DNA of 64,000 nt from Acidimicrobiales bacterium (GCA_020629155.1 JAHDDW010000003.1:124001-188000); one strand, 5' to 3'. Positions 27,418 through 40,294 are shown, numbered from the stretch's first letter. Made by a program: numbers and translations. Notes: generated from the letters alone by a model not told the origin.

Positions 27418-28508
27418 CGTTCCTCCTCTAAATGATTTGTTTTGACAAGATAGCCTTGCGCTTCTAACGCTTTGGCAAGGCGAAGCGCCGACTGGCTATC
27501 GATGAGAAGCCGCAAAGAGCCTTCTGTCCCTTTCACCGCATGATTAATATCAAGATCCAAAATATTGATTTCAAGATCTGCTGCTAACGCAGACACTTTC
27601 GCAACATGTCCAGACTCGTTCGCGATTGTCACCGTTACTTCGCTGACCTCATCGTAAGAACCAAACCCATGCGGCAAATTAAGCCTCGCTAGACGAGCGG
27701 TTTCTAAATGTTGCAGCAGACCTTCATGGTCTTCTCGCTCAACGAGTTGACGCACCTCACTAAGAGATGTTACCAGCGCATCTAGCGACGTGGTGATAGC
27801 TGCTTTATTTGCGAAACAAATATCTGGCCATATGCCAGCACGCCCAGCAGAGATGCGGGTCATATCTCGGAACCCGCCAGCAGCAAGACGCAGCAACAAA
27901 CTGTGATCTAATGAACTTGTAGCCGCCTGATTCATCAACGTCGCCGCTGTTAGATGCGGCACATGGCTGACTTCAGCAACGAGGGTATCGTGTGTTTGCG
28001 GGTCAAGTACAACTGCTGTTGCGCCTAAAGAGCGCACAATGCGCCGCACAAAGGTGAACGCCGACTCGTCAGTTTCTTCTGATGGTGTCAGAATCCACAT
28101 AGCGCCCTCAAACATATCAGCCTTAGCACCTGCCAGGCCGTCAAGTTCTGAGCCTGCCATGGGGTGACCTCCCACGAACCTGGTACTTTCCACTTCGCTG
28201 CATATCTGCGCTTTTGTTGAGCCGACATCGGTGATCACAGCTGACGTTTCAGCCGCGATCTTTGCTACTGTTTTGGCAACACGACGAACTGGCGTGGCCA
28301 CTACGACAAGGTCGGCTTCTGAGTCAACGCCGATCTGTGTTGCCGCACCGACGGCAAGTGCTTGCTGCTCGACAGCGCTGTCTTGGTCAACAACGCTAAC
28401 GTCCCACCCTTGTTTTGTTAACGCAAACGCTATAGAACCACCGATAAGACCACACCCGACGATAGTAACTTTCCCAGGTGTTAACGGTTTAGAAACTTGC
28501 TGATTCAT
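27414..28508 (-). CDS. tyrA: Prephenate dehydrogenase with C-terminal ACT-like domain
   Basis: VTIVGCGLIGGSIAFAL, DVGSTKAQI, GGHPMAGSELDGLAGA, SHVPHL. Confidence 0.95.
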   Translation of the reverse strand: MNQQVSKPLTPGKVTIVGCGLIGGSIAFALTKQGWDVSVVDQDSAVEQQALAVGAATQIGVDSEADLVVVATPVRRVAKTVAKIAAETSAVITDVGSTKAQICSEVESTRFVGGHPMAGSELDGLAGAKADMFEGAMWILTPSEETDESAFTFVRRIVRSLGATAVVLDPQTHDTLVAEVSHVPHLTAATLMNQAATSSLDHSLLLRLAAGGFRDMTRISAGRAGIWPDICFANKAAITTSLDALVTSLSEVRQLVEREDHEGLLQHLETARLARLNLPHGFGSYDEVSEVTVTIANESGHVAKVSALAADLEINILDLDINHAVKGTEGSLRLLIDSQSALRLAKALEAQGYLVKTNHLEEER

Positions 28509-28894
28509 CTGCGTTCATCGCCTGGCTGAGCCAAATCAGGCCGCAACTCTGTAGCTCCCCGTAGAAACACATGCACCATATCAGCTTTAGACAGTGGCGT
28601 TTCGACATGCATGAAGAGCCGGATACATAACGGCAGCGTTCCAGGAATTGCCATCTCTTGAGCACAAAGCATAGGCGTGTCTTGCAGTTTCAGCGATGAC
28701 GATCGACGGACCGCAGCAGCTGGCGGCAAGCTAGAAACATCAGCTGTTGCTGTAAAAAATAGACTTATGATGTGCTCTTGGTCGATCGAGTTCCTCATCA
28801 GAACGGTCTCTAGCAGACGCACGGTTTGTTTCTCAACTTCTTCAGGAGTATCGCTATCTAACGTGATAGCGCCTCGCACAGCTTTAACATTCAC
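28505..28894 (-). CDS. aroH: Chorismate mutase (AroH type)
   Basis: MNVKAVRGAITLDSDTPEEV..., VFLRGATELRPDL. Confidence 0.95.
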   Translation of the reverse strand: MNVKAVRGAITLDSDTPEEVEKQTVRLLETVLMRNSIDQEHIISLFFTATADVSSLPPAAAVRRSSSLKLQDTPMLCAQEMAIPGTLPLCIRLFMHVETPLSKADMVHVFLRGATELRPDLAQPGDERR

Positions 28895-28977
28895 CCTTTA
28901 AGAATAGCAGGGCCTCATCACCTTTAAACGATGAAACGGCATGAGGTTCCCTGCTACTAAGGTTTGAAGTCTCCCTA

Positions 28978-30612
28978 TCAATCCAGCGCTTCTTCTAACT
29001 CTATTTTGTTAAACAGCGGTGTTGGCTTTGCTATTGGTGTTCCAGCGGTGATTTCTGCACGCTGCCAACCTGCTGGTTCACCTAAAATCGCATCTAAAGC
29101 CGAAGCAGAAAATGGCAGATACGGAGCAAATAGAACACGCACACCATTGATTGCACTCAACGCTGTATGCAAAATGTCACTGCCGCGCTGCTGATTTTCT
29201 TTGACGACACGCCACGGCTCAGTCGCATTCAAATACGTGTTGACCGCACGGGCTGCTTTCATCGCCGTCTGCAACGCCGCTTTCAATTCAACTGCTTCGA
29301 ACTGTGTGCTTGCTTCGCTAAAGTAACCATCGACCTCTGCAAGCAACGCTTTATCTTCCGATTCGAGGCTTCCCAATTCAGGGATCTGCCCATCGCATGT
29401 TTTGTGGACCATGGCAAGCACACGGTTCACTAAGTTGCCCCATGTCGCTACCAGCTCTTCATTGACTCGGCGAGCAATTTCTGTCTTCGAAATGTCGGTA
29501 TCGGCATGCTCAGGGAAGTTCGCCGCTAACGCAAAACGAAGCGCATCAGGGTCGAACATTTCAAGACCTTCGCCGATAGTGAGCCCCACTCCCCTGCTTG
29601 ATGACGCTTTTTCGCCGCCTTTGAAAGTGACATATTGGTTAGCTGGCAGATCATCAGGCAAGCGCAAATTGCCTTCACCCATCAGCTGCGCTGGCCAAAA
29701 TAGTGCGTGGAATGGGATGTTGTCTTTACCGACAAAATAGACGTGACGCGCATCATCATTTTCCCACCAGTGACGCCACTTCTCATTATCGCCTTGACGC
29801 TGCGCCCATTCTTTCGACGCAGACAAATAACCAATCACCGCGTCATACCAAACATAGATCCTCTTACCTTCGCCTAGGTCGTCAACAGGCAGCTCAATCC
29901 CCCAGGTGATATCGCGCGTAATCGCTCTGTCATGCAGGCCTTCTTCAGCGATACCCGCGGCAAAGTTGATGACATGACTACGCCAACCTTTTTTGGTCGC
30001 TAAATACTGCTGAATTTGTTCAGTGAAATCACTAAAACGGAAATAGAAATGTTCGGTTTCTCGAAGAATAGGCGACGCACCGCTCAACTTAGAACGCGGC
30101 TCAACCAAATCGACAGGGTCAAGCGTGCGACCACAATGATCGCACTGATCACCACGCGCATCGGCATAGCCACATGTTGGACAAGTCCCCTCGACATAAC
30201 GGTCAGGCAAGAAACGCTCGACCTCAGGGTCGAAAAATTGTTCAGAAACACGACGGTCGATAAACCCAGCTTCAAGATGTTTCATAAACATCTCCTGCAC
30301 GGTCTCTTTATGCATTTGTGTCGCCGTTGTCGTATACAAATCCCAGCTGACACCAAGCTGTTTAAACTGTTCAACAAACTCAGCGTGGTAACGATCAACA
30401 ATATCTTGTGGTGTTACTTTCTCAGCTTCGGCACGAACAGTAATCGGAGTTCCATGAGCATCAGAACCGCTCACCATCAACACTTCGTTGCCTACCATAC
30501 GCTGCTGACGCGCGAAAATATCAGCTGGAAGATACGCTCCAGCGAGATGGCCGACATGACGTGAACCTGACGCATATGGCCAAGCAACACCTAAAAAAAC
30601 TGGTTTACTCAT
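28978..30612 (-). CDS. metG: Methionyl-tRNA synthetase
   Basis: VAWPYASGSRHVGHLAGAYLPADIFAR, GSDAHGTPI, CPTCGYADARGDQCDHCGRTLDP, KASSSRGVGL. Confidence 0.97.
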   Translation of the reverse strand: MSKPVFLGVAWPYASGSRHVGHLAGAYLPADIFARQQRMVGNEVLMVSGSDAHGTPITVRAEAEKVTPQDIVDRYHAEFVEQFKQLGVSWDLYTTTATQMHKETVQEMFMKHLEAGFIDRRVSEQFFDPEVERFLPDRYVEGTCPTCGYADARGDQCDHCGRTLDPVDLVEPRSKLSGASPILRETEHFYFRFSDFTEQIQQYLATKKGWRSHVINFAAGIAEEGLHDRAITRDITWGIELPVDDLGEGKRIYVWYDAVIGYLSASKEWAQRQGDNEKWRHWWENDDARHVYFVGKDNIPFHALFWPAQLMGEGNLRLPDDLPANQYVTFKGGEKASSSRGVGLTIGEGLEMFDPDALRFALAANFPEHADTDISKTEIARRVNEELVATWGNLVNRVLAMVHKTCDGQIPELGSLESEDKALLAEVDGYFSEASTQFEAVELKAALQTAMKAARAVNTYLNATEPWRVVKENQQRGSDILHTALSAINGVRVLFAPYLPFSASALDAILGEPAGWQRAEITAGTPIAKPTPLFNKIELEEALD

Positions 30613-30642
30613 GGCTATAGCATAACGAAAAGAAGCTCTAAA

Positions 30643-30750
30643 AGGGCACCTCTAACAATTATAGATGCCCTCAGATTTCCTGCTTTCAGACGATTCGCTT
30701 GCATGCGAAGTCGCTAACGCTGCGTGCAAGCGACTCAAGCCTAGAACCAA
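30643..30750 (+). repeat. Dispersed element family A (copy 3, diverged) plus hairpin
   Basis: gggcacctctaacaattatagatgccctcagatttcc matches head of copy 1; followed by tcgcttgca...tgcaagcga hairpin. Confidence 0.55.
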
Positions 30751-30763
30751 GCATCACCTATCG

Positions 30764-31732
30764 TCAACCGATGATTGTTGTCTCATATCGGAAGGTTTCT
30801 AACTTGCCATCGACTAACACATCGCTGACAGTAACTTCATACGTCACATCACCAGAAATATCTTCTGGCAAAATCGGCTGCCACACAATAACTGATGCAG
30901 GAACCTGACCTTTCTGGCTTATCTCAGCCACAACCTCAAGAGAAACAGCGCTACCTTCAGAATTCATAGAAACTGAAGCGTTCGAAAAATCTGCATCTGC
31001 TTTGCTGAACGACCAACGAGGATACACAATATCTTCAGGTACAAACCCGCGTGCAGGCCAGGCAACAAAACCTTGCCGCTCCCGAGTGGCCAACCATGGA
31101 TCAAAAACGTTTTCGTCAAACACCCACAAAATATTAGACTCATAGTTTGTATCTGTAGCAGCGCTGTGCCCAACACCCATACGCAGCGTCGGTGGATGCA
31201 AAATAGTGTTGCGGTGCCCCACATCTTTGTTGCCTTCGCCTGGGTCTTCTATATAGCCATCAATAGCGTGCGCTCCACTTCGGCCTAAATAAAGGTTGCT
31301 GTTAGCGGCTGCCTCTTTCGCCGTTTCGGTCAGACAAGCGAACGAGTCATCTGGATCATGGCTTAACTCGCCTTGCGCACTCATAGTCAAGGCCCCATGC
31401 TGCGCTTTCGCCGACATCTCTGCATCTTCGGTAATTAACGCAGGCACACCAGCCATCGCACGATAAAAATTGACTCTCGCAAGGGTTTGTGTCCGCAACA
31501 TTGCTGAACTTGAACCAGCATCACATACTTCATGTGAACCGTCCCACTCCATCGCAGCTGGCTTGGTTGCAAACTCTTTTTCATAAAACCGTAGCACAGC
31601 GCTTCGATCAGAAGTATCAACCCACAGCGAAGACGTTTCGGTGCCAGCAGGCTGAGCATTAGCCGACATTGTGGCTAGAACAACAAAAAGACAAGCAACA
31701 GCTCGTATAAAATGTCGAAGACCTTTGCGCAT
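30764..31732 (-). CDS. CAP/SCP-domain secreted protein
   Basis: Signal peptide; LARVNFYRAMAGVPAL...GALTMSAQGELSHDPD...GHRNTILHPPTLRMGVGHS. Confidence 0.85.
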   Translation of the reverse strand: MRKGLRHFIRAVACLFVVLATMSANAQPAGTETSSLWVDTSDRSAVLRFYEKEFATKPAAMEWDGSHEVCDAGSSSAMLRTQTLARVNFYRAMAGVPALITEDAEMSAKAQHGALTMSAQGELSHDPDDSFACLTETAKEAAANSNLYLGRSGAHAIDGYIEDPGEGNKDVGHRNTILHPPTLRMGVGHSAATDTNYESNILWVFDENVFDPWLATRERQGFVAWPARGFVPEDIVYPRWSFSKADADFSNASVSMNSEGSAVSLEVVAEISQKGQVPASVIVWQPILPEDISGDVTYEVTVSDVLVDGKLETFRYETTIIG

Positions 31733-31806
31733 ATCTTTCTGATCGGAGAAAACCAGAAAAATTCAAGACATAGGCCAAAAGACTTACTAATCGATTAACA
31801 CGCTTG

Positions 31807-32880
31807 CTAAACCTTCGATTCACGCAGGCAAGAAACAGCCTCACCTATGAAAGTAACGTCAACGCTATCGCCGATCTGTAACTGATTGGATGCCGATCGA
31901 ACTTCTAAAAGACCACTTTCACATGCCACGCTATAGAGCACGTCATGGCCAAAGTATTGCCTATCTTTGATCTCGCCGAAACTGCCAGCGCTCAGCTGTA
32001 ACTGTTCGGGGCGAATCAAAACTTTTATTTTAGCGTCTTCATCAACCGACAGTGAATCTGTGGCTAGCGGCAAAACTCCCAGCGTTGTCTGTACAAGACC
32101 CTCTGCTTTAACAACACCTTCGATACTATTTGCTTCGCCAGAGAAACGTGCAACCCATTCGTTCACAGGGTTTTGATAGATCTCACTTGGTGAACCTATT
32201 TGCATAATCGACCCGTCACGCATCACGCCGACTCTATCGCCTAAAAAATATGCTTCATCTTGATCATGTGTCACAAGAACCGCAGTGCAACCGACATCGT
32301 TAAGAATCCGTTTCACATCTTTACGCAAGCTAACACGCAACCCCGCATCTAGCGCCGAGAAAGGTTCATCCAATAACAAGATAGACGGGCTAGGAGCCAA
32401 AGAGCGAGCAAGAGCAACCCGTTGAGCCTGGCCCCCTGAAAGTGTGCTGGGCATACGATCTTTAAACCCAGCCATATCTACGAGTTCAAGCACCTCGTCA
32501 ACTCGTGAACTGTCCTTTTTTTTACGCCCCAAACCAAAAGCCACATTATCTTGCACTGTCAGATGAGGGAAAAGCGCGCCGTCTTGGAAGACCATACCAA
32601 TCTTACGTTTTTCGGCAGCAACAAATGCTCCTCTACCAGCGACAAGTTGCGCATTGAGATGGATTGTCCCTGACGTTGGAACATGCAAACCAGCTAGCAA
32701 ACGAAGCAGCGTTGTTTTCCCGCAGCCTGATGGGCCCAATAGCGAAAAAATTTCTCCTGAAGTAACCGACAACGAAACGTTTTTAACCGCTTCAGTTTCG
32801 TCATAGACAGCGCTAACAGATGTAACAGTAATAGCTTCGTTGCTTGCATTCATCGCCTTCAACGATAACAGCTTGTGCAA
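31807..32880 (-). CDS. ABC transporter ATP-binding protein (FbpC/PotA-like with C-terminal TOBE-like region)
   Basis: SLLGPSGCGKTTLLRLLAGL, LSGGQAQRVALARSLAPSPSILLLDEPFSALD, VTHDQDEA. Confidence 0.93.
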   Translation of the reverse strand: MHKLLSLKAMNASNEAITVTSVSAVYDETEAVKNVSLSVTSGEIFSLLGPSGCGKTTLLRLLAGLHVPTSGTIHLNAQLVAGRGAFVAAEKRKIGMVFQDGALFPHLTVQDNVAFGLGRKKKDSSRVDEVLELVDMAGFKDRMPSTLSGGQAQRVALARSLAPSPSILLLDEPFSALDAGLRVSLRKDVKRILNDVGCTAVLVTHDQDEAYFLGDRVGVMRDGSIMQIGSPSEIYQNPVNEWVARFSGEANSIEGVVKAEGLVQTTLGVLPLATDSLSVDEDAKIKVLIRPEQLQLSAGSFGEIKDRQYFGHDVLYSVACESGLLEVRSASNQLQIGDSVDVTFIGEAVSCLRESKV

Positions 32881-32931
32881 ACAAGGCCATGTCTCTGCAA
32901 CGCTTTTCTCATGCCAGCGCGCTGAACCGCA

Positions 32932-33492
32932 CTACCATCGATGCGCTATATCAATCACGATCCGTGAACCTTCACCTGGGCCTTCGAGCGAGAAAACTCG
33001 AAATGGCAATCTGGCTCGCACGCCCACGCCAAATTGTGTGGTTCCTTCGAAACTGCTTGCTAGAGCTACCTGGCGAAGCGTTTGATACCCCTGCACTGAG
33101 ACAACTTCTGACGCAACAGGCGGATCATACGTTGCGTTGCCTTCATCATCATAGGCTGGGGCTATAGCAATAACCTCTAGGAACGCTCCGCCTCGAAGAG
33201 GCACAACCTCTCCTCTGCCGTCTTCGATAACCTGATCAACGTACGCTACCCTGTAGCCTTGCCCGTCTCCTTTAAGATCTACTACTATGCGGTCATAGCA
33301 GTGATGCTGACCTGAACGTACGCCTGCAACAAACGGACGAACAGTGGCCTCTCCAGATGCTTGTTTTGTTAAAGAACCCCAGGTGCTTTGGCAATTATCT
33401 ACGGCAGGCGCCCCAGCGCCAAGAAATACTACGCTTGCTAAACATATAGATGCCACAAGTGCTGTTCGTACACATTTTTTAACTCTAGACAT
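32932..33492 (-). CDS. Secreted AMIN-like domain protein
   Basis: MSRVKKCVRTALVASICLASVVFLGAG signal; HHCYDRIVVDLKGDGQGYRVAYVD; start moved to 33492 because the supplied start reads into the tRNA. Confidence 0.75.
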   Translation of the reverse strand: MSRVKKCVRTALVASICLASVVFLGAGAPAVDNCQSTWGSLTKQASGEATVRPFVAGVRSGQHHCYDRIVVDLKGDGQGYRVAYVDQVIEDGRGEVVPLRGGAFLEVIAIAPAYDDEGNATYDPPVASEVVSVQGYQTLRQVALASSFEGTTQFGVGVRARLPFRVFSLEGPGEGSRIVIDIAHRW

Positions 33493-33572
33493 GATGATGC
33501 TCCCTCTGTTGGGAGTCATCTTAGTCGATAACAACAATCTTTTCAGTCTGCTAGGAACTATATCGAAGCTTG

Positions 33573-33646
33573 TGGGCTCGGTGGGGCTCGAACCCACGAC
33601 CGAACGATTATGAGTCGTTTGCTCTAACCAACTGAGCTACGAGCCC
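33573..33646 (-). tRNA. tRNA-Met (CAU)
   Basis: GGGCTCGTAGCTCAGTTGGTTAGAGCAAACGACTCATAATCGTTCGGTCGTGGGTTCGAGCCCCACCGAGCCCA; anticodon CAU. Confidence 0.92.
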
Positions 33647-33672
33647 GCTATGCAGTTAGTCAAACTGCGTTG

Positions 33673-33745
33673 CTCCGGGGGTGGGGCTCGAACCCACGAC
33701 CCACTGATTAACAGTCAGTTGCTCTGCCAACTGAGCTACCCCGGA
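33673..33745 (-). tRNA. tRNA-Asn (GUU)
   Basis: TCCGGGGTAGCTCAGTTGGCAGAGCAACTGACTGTTAATCAGTGGGTCGTGGGTTCGAGCCCCACCCCCGGAG; anticodon GUU. Confidence 0.95.
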
Positions 33746-33794
33746 CCGAAGCTTTGATGATAGCAATATTTATGACATTTGAACACTTATTTTC

Positions 33795-34325
33795 CTAATC
33801 ATCGTCACAATCTTTGAGTAACGTCCCAAGGGTTCTGTCTATTGTCCATTTTTCAGGTGGTTTATGGTGTTCTAGTGTCCAACGTTGTGTGAACGTGTCT
33901 GATCCAGCAGCGGCAAGAAGTTTACTCCCTAACTCGGGGTGCAAGCGATACTGAGCGACACGCAGCCTTGCTCCAGAAGCTGATTCTTGCCATCGAACAA
34001 TTTGAGCGGCAGGAACTACCAGCAAAGCAATCGTTGCGAACGCTCGCTGAAACGTGCCAAGGTTGGACACAAGTTTGCCGCAGTCATGCAGTAATGATGC
34101 CGCTATATGTTCACGGCTAAGCATTACAGACAGTTCTTTGCCCATAGCAACAACTTTTTTAGTGACAGCAATGCTATGGCGGCGGTCAGCGGCTGAAAGT
34201 TGCTGCCAGATAGCCTGCTCTTTCACAAGCAAAAAGCTATGTGCCCAAGCAATATCTTCTCCAGAGGGCTCCCGAGGATCAAGCGAACCAAAGAAACGTG
34301 AGACAAGATGAAAAATTTCTTGCAT
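33795..34325 (-). CDS. HD-domain protein
   Basis: AASLLHDCGKLVSNLG and downstream LEHH. Confidence 0.75.
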   Translation of the reverse strand: MQEIFHLVSRFFGSLDPREPSGEDIAWAHSFLLVKEQAIWQQLSAADRRHSIAVTKKVVAMGKELSVMLSREHIAASLLHDCGKLVSNLGTFQRAFATIALLVVPAAQIVRWQESASGARLRVAQYRLHPELGSKLLAAAGSDTFTQRWTLEHHKPPEKWTIDRTLGTLLKDCDDD

Positions 34326-34326
34326 C

Positions 34327-34902
34327 TTAGAGGCCTAAGCGCCTAGCGGTAAGCAAAAGACCAGTCACCGTCTTTGCGTCTGTTATGCGGCCTTCGTCGA
34401 CCCATTGCAAAGCCTCTACTAACGGAACCTTTTCAACAGTCATCGCTTCTTCTTCAGGGCCTTCACGATTATCGGGTACGGCGGCAAGTTCTGTTGCCAG
34501 AAATATATGGCAAACTTCATCGCAAAACCCAGCCGAATGTATGATAGGCGCTAGTGGCGTTAGTTTCGCTGCCGCCACGCCAACTTCCTCTTGAAGCTCA
34601 CGCCGAACGGTGTCTTCAAGTGGCTCGCCAGCAACATCAATTTTGCCAGCAGGAATTTCCCAGATATCGCCACCGATAGCAGATCGAAACTGTTTCACTA
34701 ACGTCACGTTCTGCTTGGCATCAAGTACCACAGCAGCGACTGCGCCAGGGTGACGGACAACATCGCGGCGAATCTCTGAACCGTCTGGCGCTTCGAAATA
34801 TGCATCCAAAAATTCAACAACATAGCCTTGATGTCTAGAATTTTCACGTAACGCCTTGAATTCGTTATTTGGTGTAACGCCTGGAAAGCGCTGCTTAGGC
34901 AT
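34327..34902 (-). CDS. NUDIX hydrolase (ADP-ribose pyrophosphatase-like)
   Basis: IPAGKIDVAGEPLEDTVRRELQEEVGV Nudix box. Confidence 0.95.
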   Translation of the reverse strand: MPKQRFPGVTPNNEFKALRENSRHQGYVVEFLDAYFEAPDGSEIRRDVVRHPGAVAAVVLDAKQNVTLVKQFRSAIGGDIWEIPAGKIDVAGEPLEDTVRRELQEEVGVAAAKLTPLAPIIHSAGFCDEVCHIFLATELAAVPDNREGPEEEAMTVEKVPLVEALQWVDEGRITDAKTVTGLLLTARRLGL

Positions 34903-34904
34903 AG

Positions 34905-37447
<2,543 letters not shown>

Positions 37448-37577
37448 CGTAGGCCCCCTTATTTCTATCGGCTCTGATTGTGGTGTACCAGCGCAGATGA
37501 CAAGCTTCAGACAGTACATGAGCTGTTTGGCTGCGAAAAGATGTAGACATTGCCCTTCATGGTATCCTGAATTTACT

Positions 37578-38546
37578 GTGGATCTCGATCGTTACATCTA
37601 TTTAAATAGGCCAGTATGGAACAGACTTGATGAGCTGGCCGTAAAAGCCAAGCAGCCAAGGAAAATGACTGCGACTGAAACTCGTGAACTACTCTATCTG
37701 TATCAAAAAGTTTCCAGTCAGCTGAGTTTCGCACGAAACCAATATGACGATTCGCAGCTTAACTCCAAACTCAACGGCATGATTTCACGCGCCAACTTCG
37801 CGCTTTACCAACGAAAAACAAGCCCATCAGAAGCTATCCAAAAGTTTTTCACTATTGATTTCCCCGCAGCTTTCTGGCACTTGCGTTGGTATATAGTAAT
37901 TGCTTTTCTTGTAACAATGGTCCCATCTTTCATAGCTGGATTTTGGCTAGGCAATACACCTGAAGCACTAGACTTCATCATTCCAGAGTCACAACGCGCA
38001 GTCTATGTTGAAGACGAATTCGAGCAATATTACAGCGCCAAACCAGCGATGTTATGGTCAATAGAGCTCATGTTTCACAACACACGGGTAGCTTTTTTAA
38101 CCTATGCAGGTGGCGCTTTACTAGGTTTAGGAGCGCTCTATATTCTTCTAGTTAACGGTACTGGGCTTGGAATAGCCATGGCGTCATTTATAGAGGCGGA
38201 TGACGAGGCACGGTTTTGGAGTTTAATCTTGCCGCACGGGTTGTTAGAGCTTACCTCTATTATCGTTGCAGGTGGCGCTGGCATTGCTCTTGGTTGGTCA
38301 TTTATAGCGCCTGGCAACAAGTGGCGCAGTGAATCATTTACCGAGCAAGCTCGCAGATCAAGCAAAGTGATGCTCGGGTTAGGGTTATGCTTTATAGCCG
38401 CAGGTTTTATAGAAGCATTCATCACGCCAAGCTCATTGCCTGTGCCGCTAAAGATCACCATCGGCGCTTTAGCATTAGGCGCATTTCTATTCTATGGCCT
38501 TGTCGTCGGCCGAAAAGTAAGCCTAGAAGGCCATACAGGGGTGTAG
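37578..38546 (+). CDS. SpoIIM/DUF95-like membrane protein
   Basis: GTG DLDRYIYLNRPVWNRLDELA...; FFTIDFPAAFWHLRWY; MFHNTRVAFLTYAGG; ILPHGLLELTSIIVAGGAGIALG. Confidence 0.85.
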   Translation: MDLDRYIYLNRPVWNRLDELAVKAKQPRKMTATETRELLYLYQKVSSQLSFARNQYDDSQLNSKLNGMISRANFALYQRKTSPSEAIQKFFTIDFPAAFWHLRWYIVIAFLVTMVPSFIAGFWLGNTPEALDFIIPESQRAVYVEDEFEQYYSAKPAMLWSIELMFHNTRVAFLTYAGGALLGLGALYILLVNGTGLGIAMASFIEADDEARFWSLILPHGLLELTSIIVAGGAGIALGWSFIAPGNKWRSESFTEQARRSSKVMLGLGLCFIAAGFIEAFITPSSLPVPLKITIGALALGAFLFYGLVVGRKVSLEGHTGV

Positions 38547-38671
38547 GGAAAGTATGGAAACGTACGACTTAGTAACAAGAGTTCCCTGATCGCTGTCCTT
38601 CACCAATCAAGTCCACTTCTATAAGAAGTAGCGAACTCGTTAGATAGTTTGTTGTAGGGTGTTTGTGTCCT

Positions 38672-38879
38672 GTCATCCCCAACTTGATCACGTCATCCCC
38701 AACTTGATCACGTCATCCCCAACTCGATTGGGGATCTCTCTCTGGCCAGATTCCCAGTCGTAGCTGGGAATGACGGGGTCGTGGCTGGGAATGACGGGGT
38801 CGTGGCTGGGAATGACGTGGTCGTGGCTGGGAATGACGGGGACGTAGCTGGGAATGACGGGGACGTAGCTGGGAATGAC
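38672..38879. repeat. Tandemly expanded GTCATTCCC-type inverted repeat locus
   Basis: GTCATCCCCAACTTGATCAC units on the left arm and five extra ~21-bp units ending ctgggaatgac on the right, between convergent genes. Confidence 0.9.
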
Positions 38880-38950
38880 ACGTTCCAGGTGTAGAACTTC
38901 ATATGCCTGCGCACCTACTTGGCCGGCTAGTACAACTTATTACGATCGAC

Positions 38951-40294
38951 TCACAGACGGCCAGATGATTTGGCGCGCAGGTACGTATCGCTTAACGCTC
39001 GATTGAAGTTTTGCGGCTCTTCATCTAGCACGATCACTGCCCTGCTGCGAAGTTCGGCGACTAGCTTTTCTCGATCTTCGAGCGCTTCACGAGCAGCCAT
39101 GCCACGATAGAACTCTTCGTTTGTTTGAGGGTCTTGCTCGGCCCATAGTTTCAAGTTAGGATCTCGCAGTGAAGCAATAACTAACAGATGTTTACGAGTG
39201 ATCAACGGCAGCGCTGGGAAAAGAAACTGCTCAATAGCGCCAGGTGCTAACTCGGTGAAAAGAAAAACAAAGCTTCTGCGTTTGTATTGCGAAAGCACAT
39301 AGGTGACCGCCTGTTCATAATCACTTTCGGCTAACGCTGGATGCAAGTTAAAAAGTGCGTCGTTAACACGATGGCGTTGCATCGAATGTGCAGACGATGT
39401 GACGTGTGCTGCGATATGGCGATCGAACGCCACAAGACCGATACGGTCACCGACGCCTGTAACCAACTCTGTTAGCAACATAGTTGCATCCATCGCATAG
39501 TCAAAACGAGGAATACCTTCAACAAGGCCAGACATTAAACGACCAGAGTCAACTAACGCAAGCACGCTTTGGTCATCTTCGGCGCGATAGGTGCGGACAA
39601 TCGGCTTGTTCATACGTGCAGTCGCCGCCCAATCGATGCGACGCGTTTCGTCATCGGGGGTCATTTCGCGCATCGCTTCGAACTGGGTACCGCCGCCAAG
39701 ATTAACCGTACTACGTGATCCAGCATCGAATGCTAGCGATCGTTTAATAGCAAGCTCTGCTTCTTTCGCTGCCTTAAAAACAGGAACAATTTTTATACTT
39801 GTCGGCTCAACAAAACTGTGTTGTTTGGCGATAAGTCCAAGCGGACCAAAGGTGCGTACTGTTATCTGCTCAAAGGTAAACTTTCCTCGTCGTTGTGGTG
39901 TAATCGTCGTAGAAATTCGTGTTACTTTAGTTGGTTCTAAAGAAAACGAGAACCGATCTTCTTCTGGGTTCAACGACGGCGCAAACTCTTCAGCAACGGC
40001 AACCCGTGTCGATCGTGGAGCATCACCAGCCAACGAAAACTGCCACTGCAAGGTATCGGTTTTTCCTAGCGAGACCGCTGTAGGAAATTGCCGCTCTACG
40101 TTCACTTTCTCAGGTGAATACGCTGCAAGCCAATCAAAAAGGGCAACTACAAGCAACACGGCGTTTGCAAGAAGGAAACGATGATCGAAAGTGAACACAA
40201 CTTTCGTTGCTCCAATATCGGGCAACGCAAAAACACCAACAGCAAGAATAACAGCCAGTAAAGCTAGCCATTGCGTTGGGATAGGCAGTTTCAC
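38951..40294 (-). CDS. DUF58 domain protein
   Basis: GGGTQFEAMREMTPDDETRRIDWAATARMNKPIVRTYRAEDDQSVLALVDSGRLM. Confidence 0.93.
   Translation of the reverse strand: MKLPIPTQWLALLAVILAVGVFALPDIGATKVVFTFDHRFLLANAVLLVVALFDWLAAYSPEKVNVERQFPTAVSLGKTDTLQWQFSLAGDAPRSTRVAVAEEFAPSLNPEEDRFSFSLEPTKVTRISTTITPQRRGKFTFEQITVRTFGPLGLIAKQHSFVEPTSIKIVPVFKAAKEAELAIKRSLAFDAGSRSTVNLGGGTQFEAMREMTPDDETRRIDWAATARMNKPIVRTYRAEDDQSVLALVDSGRLMSGLVEGIPRFDYAMDATMLLTELVTGVGDRIGLVAFDRHIAAHVTSSAHSMQRHRVNDALFNLHPALAESDYEQAVTYVLSQYKRRSFVFLFTELAPGAIEQFLFPALPLITRKHLLVIASLRDPNLKLWAEQDPQTNEEFYRGMAAREALEDREKLVAELRSRAVIVLDEEPQNFNRALSDTYLRAKSSGRL

Noticed and set aside
38672-38879. CRISPR-like array
   Set aside because: Units are contiguous 20-21 bp tandem repeats without unique spacers and no cas genes are nearby
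38708-38914. 68-aa ORF with FPATSPSFPATT repeats
   Set aside because: Translation of the tandem nucleotide repeat at 38672-38879; not a credible protein
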